Source: Rhizopus sp. PT2906
Lineage: Eukaryota > Mucoromycota > Mucoromycetes > Mucorales > Rhizopodaceae
NCBI GenBank assembly: GCA_025529335.1
Contig: JAMYHX010000172.1
Span: forward strand, 1 to 64,000
Direction of reading: 5' to 3'
DNA length: 64,000 nt
In this document: piece by piece, positions 57,204 through 64,000 of the stretch
Layout of the letters: each line of letters opens with the position of its first letter
Position numbering within the stretch: position 1 is the stretch's first letter
Notes under the pieces: model-generated
What the model was told of the DNA's origin: nothing
The model's database searches: none
Seen by the model: only the letters and a program-made list of their open reading frames with translations
Position numbers and translations under genes: made by a program

Positions 57204-58895
57204 ATGAGCTTACCATTAACACTTGATTCAGTCAACGTGGAGAATAACGAAAGTGATGTTAAATCTACCGTGTTGAACAATAAGGCAAGTCAAACACGTT
57301 AGTTTTACTTTTTTGTTATAATAATACTTGCTTGTATAGATACCTTTGTACCCTTCTATCCAATTCAAGCCTATAGAAAATCAGGAAGCAGACTATGTGA
57401 ATACAGTTCCGTCTAAGGAATTCAACATGTTTGAAGCTAAATATAATGAGCTGACCCAGTCTATTGAAACATGCATTAGAAAGAGGTAAAGCTAACTATT
57501 TTATATTCTCACTCTAATATCTTCTTTTTTCTATTAGTTTAAATACGATTGAACAAACGTGAGTAGTTGATATGCTTATCTATATTATCTATTTATTGAT
57601 ACACTCTAAAATAGCAACGCCTATGCTACAGCCAAGCGAATTTATGACTATATCAACAAGAGTTATTTCAAAGTTGAGACTGGTCTTCCAAGTGATATAC
57701 AGATCAGCAGTGATGGTATATTTAAGAGTATCTCTTGGCACCCTCACCAAGAAATATTGGCAGTTGCAGACAGGGCAGATCGTATCTATTTGTACACAAA
57801 ACAAGAATCAACATGGAAATGCCAAGTGCTGGAACATGTGTTGATGAAGGATATCCGATGCATCGAATGGAAATCAAAGGCAACAGGAACACTTGCAGTT
57901 GGATGTAAAGCAGGTGTTTGTGTATGGAAGATTAGTATCCATTTGAACAATACATCTAATACGGGTATTTGGTATCATCCTGCTGCTTCTATGCAACATC
58001 TTGAATATCCAGAACAGGAATGCGTCACTGCTATAGCTTGGGATCCTTCACCTGGAAGTCATCTATTAGCTATTGCTTCATCTGCATCCAGCACATTGAT
58101 TGTTCACGACATGCTGTTGAACAAAACAGTTGCCCTTAAGCGTTATGGAAAAGGAAATACAATAGTAAGATGGAGTAATGATGGTAAATGGTTATTTGTG
58201 GGAGGAACAGCTGGTGTTTCTCGTATTTGGTCGAGTACCACTTGGGCATCAAAGCAACTAAAGAATCCACCTGGTCTATGGGTTCAAGCAGCATGCTGGT
58301 TGCCTGATAATATGACATTATTGTATTCAATGAAGAGCAAAAATGATATTCATGCTTTATGTCTATCTGGGCCCACATTCAAACAGGGTAATATCTGAAA
58401 GGAGGGATAGAACACAATGATTAACAGTATATAAAAATAGATGTATGGGATATTAAAATGATTACTGTTCATTCGGCAGCAATCTCTGATAGCGCTTCTC
58501 ATACTGCAAACACTATTCAAGATATAATCATTGACCATAGATATGGGCAACGAATAGCTGTCTTTTTTGAAAATTCACCCATCATCAATCTGTACAATGT
58601 TCAACTTTCTCCTCTAAACATTCGAGAAAGAAAAGCATTCCATCAGATGTAAGCTTATTCTTGCTATAGACTATTGATCTCTAATTACTACTTGTATAGT
58701 GGATACATACGTGGAGCACAAGTAGAATATGGAAACAAAGGATCTATTCATGTGTCTGCCTTAAAGAATGAAACAAAGCCTCTGCATATCTCTTTCTCAT
58801 CATTTTATAAACAAGGAGCTGTATTGGCTATAGCATGGGATAATGGTGTCATTACGTTTGTTACCCATAACTGGAAGACTACACTTGCTAATTAG
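57204..58895 (+). CDS. AAAS: Aladin-like nucleoporin (WD repeat)
   Basis: Six exons: join(57204..57284,57340..57485,57538..57558,57615..58387,58441..58648,58700..58895), 474 aa. The first intron (57285..57339) uses a GC donor (AAG then GCAAGT) with a normal AG acceptor; the nearest GT donor leads to a stop. Exon 3 is only 21 nt. WD-like repeats include SISWHPHQEILAVADRADRI, IRCIEWKSKATGTLAVGCKA, VTAIAWDPSPGSHLLAIASS and TIVRWSNDGKWLFVGGTAGV. The order and the region around the LPLTL start resemble Aladin, a peripheral nuclear pore protein that interacts with Ndc1 at the nuclear envelope. Aladin is patchy in fungi and absent from Saccharomyces. The gene ends 87 bp before a Tc1-like fragment. 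Confidence 0.85.
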
Positions 58896-58981
58896 ATTTC
58901 GTACTTAATAAAAATTGAAGTCAAAATTGTGTTGCTTTCTTTCATAAATTTGTTTATTTCTCAATATTTTAATAAGTGTCC

Positions 58982-59150
58982 ATGTCTGCTGAAAACGTAT
59001 CAACTAAAGAACGTGACTCTTATAGACCTCGCGAAGAAAGAAAGTTCTGAGGTATTTATTACTTTGGAAAAGCAGGATATTCGTATGACGACATCTCTGT
59101 CATATTTGGAAGAATAAAGAGAACTATATCATCTTTAACAAACAAGACAA
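58982..59150 (+). pseudogene. Tc1-like transposase N-terminal fragment
   Basis: A frame beginning MSAENVSTKERDSYRPREER has a TGA at 59048-59050 and then continues in phase with YYFGKAGYSYDDISVIFGRI and KRTISSLTNKTIAR. The pattern (charged start, G-x-x-Y/H-S-Y-x-x-I, then R-T-I) is that of the first helix-turn-helix of Tc1/mariner transposases of Mucorales. The frame then enters the 3' edge of the Helitron relic. It is a short decayed fragment with no catalytic domain. Confidence 0.4.
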
Positions 59151-59153
59151 TAG

Positions 59154-61063
59154 CTAGAATCCATAAAACCAATGAGAGATCACAGATACAGCCTCAGAGG
59201 GTCCAGTATACCTTGAGTAAAGGTATTTTTTGATTTCATCTTGTGTATCCTCAATCTCCAACGTGGTCCTGTCTGAGCCTTTATAAGCATACTTGTTGAT
59301 ATATTTAACGGCCTCGGCACCAGTACAAACTTCAACATTGATGCGTGCTTTATATTCCTTTGTCAGATATGGATTATAGGGTACCACCCAACGGTTATCA
59401 ATAATAAATTCAGCACCTACTCTTCCGCGTGGTCTGAAAGAGTACAGAAAATTGTTTTGCTCCTCTGTTACAATTCGCTTACGGTGATAAAGAGGATAGC
59501 CATTCTCAGGGAAGGTGGTCTCATCCTGAAATTGTTTTGGAAACCGCTTCGAGCAAACCATTAACCCTTGACCATTCTGTACCATACATGGACTGCAACG
59601 GTTGATCTCACCATATGGACTATGAAGTATGCAGGATGTCACGATTTCAAACAGCTCCGGATCTTTTGTCTTATCAGGGATCTCTGCCCAGATGATTTGA
59701 TCAATCTTTTCAGCATCAGTGAAGTTGTCCTCAGGGTCAAGAAAGAGTAAGGGATGCATGTGATACAAGCCTCGTTTTTGGTACTCAATAGTACGGACTA
59801 ATCCCTTATATCGGCCAAAGATTTTCTTCTTTTTTAGGTCATGCAAGAACCGAAGAACGTTCAAGTTGAACATTCTCGCTATCAAGTCGGGTCTGCCAAA
59901 CGTGACTTGGCCAGGGAGGAGCTCATCTGTGATTTTTGTCTACTTGGGATTGGCCGTAAAGGTGATAAACAAAGATGGCTTCCAAAATGACGGACGATGG
60001 CCATAGAACCATAATACAATTGCGCCATGAGCCGAGGGCCGCCATGGTAGCTGCTTGGAAGAATGAATCGATGTCCCAAATTAGCAGCGTTAACTTGGTT
60101 GTCTTCAGCAATAGCATCTGCTAATCCGTTATAAACATCAGTACGGAGCCTATCCTCGTTCTGACGAATCCAGTCAAGCTTGTTCTGGTCACAGATCGCT
60201 CACGCATCCACCATGAATTGTTGAAAAATCTTTAGCATAAAAGATGGTAGGAAATTCGTGCTCTCCTCTCAAATGCAATCTAAATCTGTAATATGCGCGT
60301 TAAGATAATCTATCCCTTTCTCCTATAGGAAGATGATCTTCGACGGTAGTAGTAGTAGTAGAAGAAGAAGAAGAAGAAGGAAGACTAATATTGGTAGTTG
60401 CCAATGAAAGTTGCAAGCCCTAATGCTATCCATATGTTCCATGAGGAAACAAAAGCACATAGCGTGTTGGCATATATGCAGCATGTGTCTGGCTGATACG
60501 CTGAAAGTGCTGCTCAAATCCAGTGTTTTGACGAAGATTGCTATTGCTTCTCAAGGTAAGAAAAATATCACAGAAGCCTCTATCACTATACTCGATTGGG
60601 ATAACAGCAACCTCCTCTATCGTTGGAAGATTGTGAGTGCGTCTATCACTTCCTTCAATTAAAAACATTCTCATTAATGGGCTGATGATGATGTATGGCG
60701 CACTGTCTTCTCTTTGGTTATTACCATCACTGACAGTGTTATTGCTCTCATGGTTGCTCAGTACCTCATACGCATGGCGATATACAGGCGAAAAGGGATT
60801 ACATTGAGAAAGCATAGCTGAAAGCTCCCTAATGATCTCAGGATCAAGGTTACTATTTGGTGCTTGTCTTCTTTCAGCTGCATAGGAAGGATCAAAGATA
60901 TACAGCTGGGCGTAGGAAGGCTCAGTGCCTTCAACTGGAGTCAAAAGTCCTTGACGGTGGGAAAGTGCGCCATGGATCTGAAAGACGTTTAATCCGCCTC
61001 TATCGTTATTGTTGTTGCTGTTGTTGTTGTTGCTGGCACGATCTTCAGCCGAGATAGTATTTA
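59154..61063 (-). pseudogene. Helitron relic: broken Rep region, no helicase
   Basis: On the minus strand the segments occur in the order of a Helitron Rep-helicase protein. First comes the N-terminal part (about 60426-61063; NVFQIHGALSHRQGLLTPVE, EPSYAQLYIFDP, MPTRYVLLFPHGTYG). Then a middle region with stops and frameshifts (about 60080-60425). Then LGHRFILPSSYHGGPRLMAQ and YYGSMAIVRHFG, with a frameshift near 59975-59990, and finally the Helitron_like_N domain (59154-59885). The HUH motif is visible as RGLYHMHPLLFLD and the tandem tyrosines as VKYINKYAYKG. The frame stops at 59154, where the PIF1-like helicase should begin, so the element is truncated and inactive. An AGT/AGA microsatellite lies at about 60344-60381. 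Confidence 0.85.
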
Positions 61064-61143
61064 TGTTAAATTAAAAGGAGGATTTCTAGACCAGCACAGA
61101 AAAGACATTTTTTTTTCTTTTATTCTATATTGTATCTATAAAA

Positions 61144-62868
61144 ATGAGTCAAGGGTTAGCCATGACAACTGTTATTTTATATAAAGTATAACCTTTATTT
61201 CAATAGATTAACTCAAGATGACTTTAGAAAGCTCATGGCTACACCACGTCGGCCAAACAATGAAGAAGTAGCAACACCTTCAACACCACGAACACCGTAT
61301 GTATCTACAGTATCAAAATATACTCCCTACTAAAACCATATAGAAAAAGCTCAGGAGCTGTTTTTGCAAAACCACACGCTCTTCGTAAGAAAATGTAATA
61401 ATCAAAAAAACAAGCAGATTCATAATGATTGATCTTGTGTGCATATACAAATAGATTTCAAAAAAAGGTTAATAAAAATGAGAATGAAGAAACAGAGACA
61501 CCCTTAAGCGTCTATCGTGATCGAGCTGCTGAAAGACGTCAACAAGAGTTGGCAGAGGACGATTCACAGTTGACAACTGAAGAACTACTAAAACGAACAC
61601 AAAGAGAGGCAGACGAGGAACTAAATGCTCAGCAACTTTATGAACAATCAAAGTATTTAGGAGGCGATATAGATCATACTCATCTTGTCAAGGGTTTAGA
61701 TTTTGCTTTATTGAGTAAAGTAAGACGAGATCTATCAAAAGAAGAGAAGCAGCATCCAAAAGAAAACGACATTGTTGTTGAACAACCAACAACAACAACA
61801 ACAAATGTAGAAGAGCCATTACCTGTCGAAGTCATGGACGGCAAGCCCAAATTTCACAGTGTGATGGCCAGAAATATTTACGATCTGATCATGAAAGAAT
61901 CAAGGGAGACTAAAAAGCAGCGAGTGGAACTATTTGAGCCTGGAAGGATGAGTTTTGTATTTGAACTAGCAGACGAGGTTGGATATTACTCGGACGCATT
62001 CGCTGTGCCTACAGCTGTTATCCGAAGCAAAGCAGATATGGATACGAATGGTCCAGCAGACATATTTGCTGAAATGAATTTGGTAGTTGAAAAGATTTCT
62101 CAGGTCATGACCAGTATTCGACATGGAGAAGATCGAAAGAAGCCAGTGGTGAATACAAATAGACCCATACATGCTACCTTAACTGCAGAACCAGTGGCGA
62201 TGTCTGAGGATGGGTTTAGTGGTGATATATTTGCAGACGTTGGACGAGATTATCAATTGGATGAAAGCACAATTGAGGCTTCAAAGAAAAGACAAGATAT
62301 AGAAACAGAAACGACCAATAAGGAAAGCTATTTTAAAGGGCTAGCAGTGGACGATGAAGAAGAAGATGAAGTCATGCCAGACGCTAAAGAGACCGTAGCA
62401 TCCATTTTATCTCAAGCAAAAGAAGAGAACACACAACCAGAGCAGAGTCAAAAAAGAAGAAAATTGGATAATGCTGATCGTGACATCATGGACATGGATG
62501 CGGCAGATATCGACATGTTTGGCTTAGGTTCATCCGCTCTGCCTACATCATTTGACGAGCGCTCAAAACTAACAGCCTATCAATCAGATGATGAAGAGAA
62601 CAAAACACACCTCGTCGACCACGGCACGAATCGTAACAAGAAAGCACAATTGACTCGATGGGACTTTGACACAGACGAAGAGTGGCAAAAATACAAAGAC
62701 TCTATCGAAATTCTTCCAAAGAGCGCCGTTCAATTTGGTGTCAAGTTGAACGATGGTCGCAAGAAAGGCAAAGAAAAGAAGGGATTAAACGATAAGCAAA
62801 GATTTGATAGAGACTTTCAACAAGTCAAGAGCATTTTATCACAAAAGTATGGCAAATCTTTGGAATAA
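61144..62868 (+). CDS. IK: RED/IK splicing factor
   Basis: Four exons: join(61144..61154,61207..61296,61344..61394,61455..62868), 521 aa, introns 47-60 nt. The first coding exon is just 11 nt. The RED_N domain is clear: VYRDRAAERRQQELAEDD, SKYLGGDIDHTHLVKGLDF and ALLSKVRRDL; a second conserved stretch includes MARNIYDLIM. The C-terminal RED_C part includes RWDFDTDEEWQKYKDSIEIL and KSAVQFGVKLNDGRKKGKE. RED/IK (Smu2 in worms) is a spliceosomal B-complex protein that partners with SMU1 and helps spliceosome activation. Acidic linkers with RRK-type nuclear signals lie between the domains. It begins 80 bp from the Helitron relic, whose insertion now forms its upstream region. Confidence 0.92.
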
Positions 62869-62923
62869 AGCAAAACAGGAGGCAACTGTGTGTGTTTTAT
62901 ACAATAATATTTACAAATCTCCT

Positions 62924-63696
62924 CTAATGTTTCTTTGAATAAGGTTTCGTCATCCACGAATGCTTTAAGGCCTCTTCTGGCGTCATACGCTTTTCTGGAT
63001 CCCAGATAAGACATTTACTGACAAAATCTATAAAAGATTCATCGGGCATGTTCAAGGCATGCTCTAGAGTTTTAGTACCTGGTCTCCGTTTCCTGCCTTT
63101 GGAATTTGGTGTGATTCGCGGGTTGCCTTGTGAGTCTGATAAAGGTTAATAAGGGCATATGTAATGCTTTTATCTACAACATACCAAAAAATAGCTTTCT
63201 TCTACTACTCTTTTCAATAAGGTAAGGTTCTGGTACACCAAGTATTTCCATTATACAGGCAAGTTGTTCCTGTTCATTTTCACCAGGGAATAACGGATAG
63301 CCTGTATGTAACTCTGCCAATATACAACCTGTACTCCACATATCAATAGCCATATTGTAGTTCATTCCCATGATCACCTCTGGTGATCTATAAAATCTAC
63401 TTTGAATATATGTATACACTAGAGAAATGTTGGTACACTCTTGGTCTCGACAATCATTCTTTTCTTTTACCTTTTTCACTTTCAAGACAAGAACTACCAA
63501 AGTCAATGACTTTGATTGTGCTCTTTGTTGGATGTTTCAACAGAATATTCTAAGCAAGAGTTAGTTTAATAGCTTGACAAAGTATATGGATCGATTACCT
63601 CAGGCTTTAGATCACAGTGAATCAGCTTGTGTTTTTGTAAAAGTACAAGAGAGTTTAGTAGTTGCGTAGCAAATCTAAAAGAATATGAATAAATTA

Positions 63697-63733
<37 letters not shown>

Positions 63734-64000
63734 AGTCGTGTAAATGTTACCTTCTAATAAGTCCCATGCTAAAACCATGGAAACCGTTGCTTTTGATGAA
63801 TTCATATAGATTGATGCTCAAGCATTCAAAAGCAATACATAAATGATTGCGAAACATGAAATGACCCAGCATTCTGACATTATTGTGCTTATCATCTGGA
63901 TCCCAAGCGATGAGATCTTTGAGTATTTTGATTTCCACGAGTGCTTGAGCATGAAATCTCTTTTTGTTTCTGATGATCTTGACTGCTACGGTTTGACCTG
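62924..64000 (-). CDS. DYRK-family protein kinase, C-terminal part (incomplete)
   Basis: Five exons inside the window: complement(join(62924..63135,63185..63418,63471..63549,63599..63674,63751..>64000)), introns 49-76 nt. The gene continues past the right edge. Visible are the VAVKII lysine strand, EIKILKDLIAWDPDDKHN, a hinge (CIAFECLSINLYEFIKSNGF), the catalytic loop IHCDLKPENILL, IKVIDFGSSC and an activation loop with the YTY motif (VYTYIQSRFYRSPEVIMG). MWSTGCILAELHTGYPLFPG follows and then a C-lobe ending MTPEEALKHSWMTKPYSKKH. The Cys in HCDLKPEN and the YxY motif are typical of DYRKs of the Pom1/DYRK2 type, which autophosphorylate the second tyrosine. The intron at 63675..63750 contains a run of more than 30 T on the plus strand. 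Confidence 0.88.

Noticed and set aside
1..64000. tRNA, rRNA, CRISPR or prokaryotic operon signals
   Set aside because: No cloverleaf with a T-loop GGTTCRA core and acceptor stem was found by eye, no spaced direct repeats exist, and genes have spliceosomal introns.

Overview
The window is nuclear DNA of a filamentous early-diverging fungus, most likely a member of the Mucorales (Mucoromycota). The reasons are: an AT-rich sequence; compact genes with many 43-84 nt GT-AG introns; fungus-specific genes (trifunctional HIS4, DASH subunit DAD1, Zn2Cys6 regulator, Kre9-type GPI protein) next to genes that Dikarya usually lack (TRAP-alpha, a Roadblock/LAMTOR2-like protein, Aladin, a RAD51C-like paralogue); and relics of Helitrons, Tc1/mariner elements and a protein family I associate with Mucorales. 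No bacterial-type operons, tRNA, rRNA or CRISPR arrays were seen. All exon structures below were read by hand: every coding junction keeps frame, and the spliced lengths divide by three.

Layout. 0-5 kb: end of a Tc1/mariner element, HIS4, and a secreted PLC-like protein. 5-8 kb: a repeat-rich island with a broken multi-exon gene, a MITE-like element, copy A of a 1-kb dispersed repeat and another coding relic. 8-28.5 kb: a dense housekeeping block: ARPC5, CDK11-like kinase, condensin CND1, REI1/ZNF622, a small unknown protein, TAF5, UTP16/NOL7-like protein, an MFS transporter, UPF3, LAMTOR2-like and TRAP-alpha. 28.5-31.5 kb: a gene-poor island with copy B of the repeat. 31.5-36.7 kb: RAD51C-like, CDC50/LEM3, DAD1, SDHD and choline-phosphate cytidylyltransferase. 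36.7-47 kb: sparse DNA holding an F-box protein and a zinc-cluster transcription factor. 47-58.9 kb: GPI-anchored wall protein, RasGEF, GH35 beta-galactosidase, a KH-like protein and Aladin. 58.9-61.1 kb: transposon graveyard (Tc1-like HTH fragment and Helitron relic). 61.1-64 kb: RED/IK splicing factor and a DYRK-family kinase cut by the window edge.

The genes do not form one pathway. Themes that recur are chromosome and RNA housekeeping (condensin, TAF5, UPF3, RED, CDK11, UTP16, REI1) and membrane biology (TRAP-alpha, CDC50 flippase subunit, CCT, SDHD).

The most interesting signals are: a transcription factor with two tandem, identically spaced Zn2Cys6 clusters; an 18-bp E-box element repeated about 60 bp upstream of both divergent genes UPF3 and LAMTOR2; two GC-AG introns; a secreted PLC-like protein apparently lacking its catalytic histidines; and a 1-kb non-coding repeat whose two copies differ mostly by transitions. 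I found no convincing wholly new biological system.
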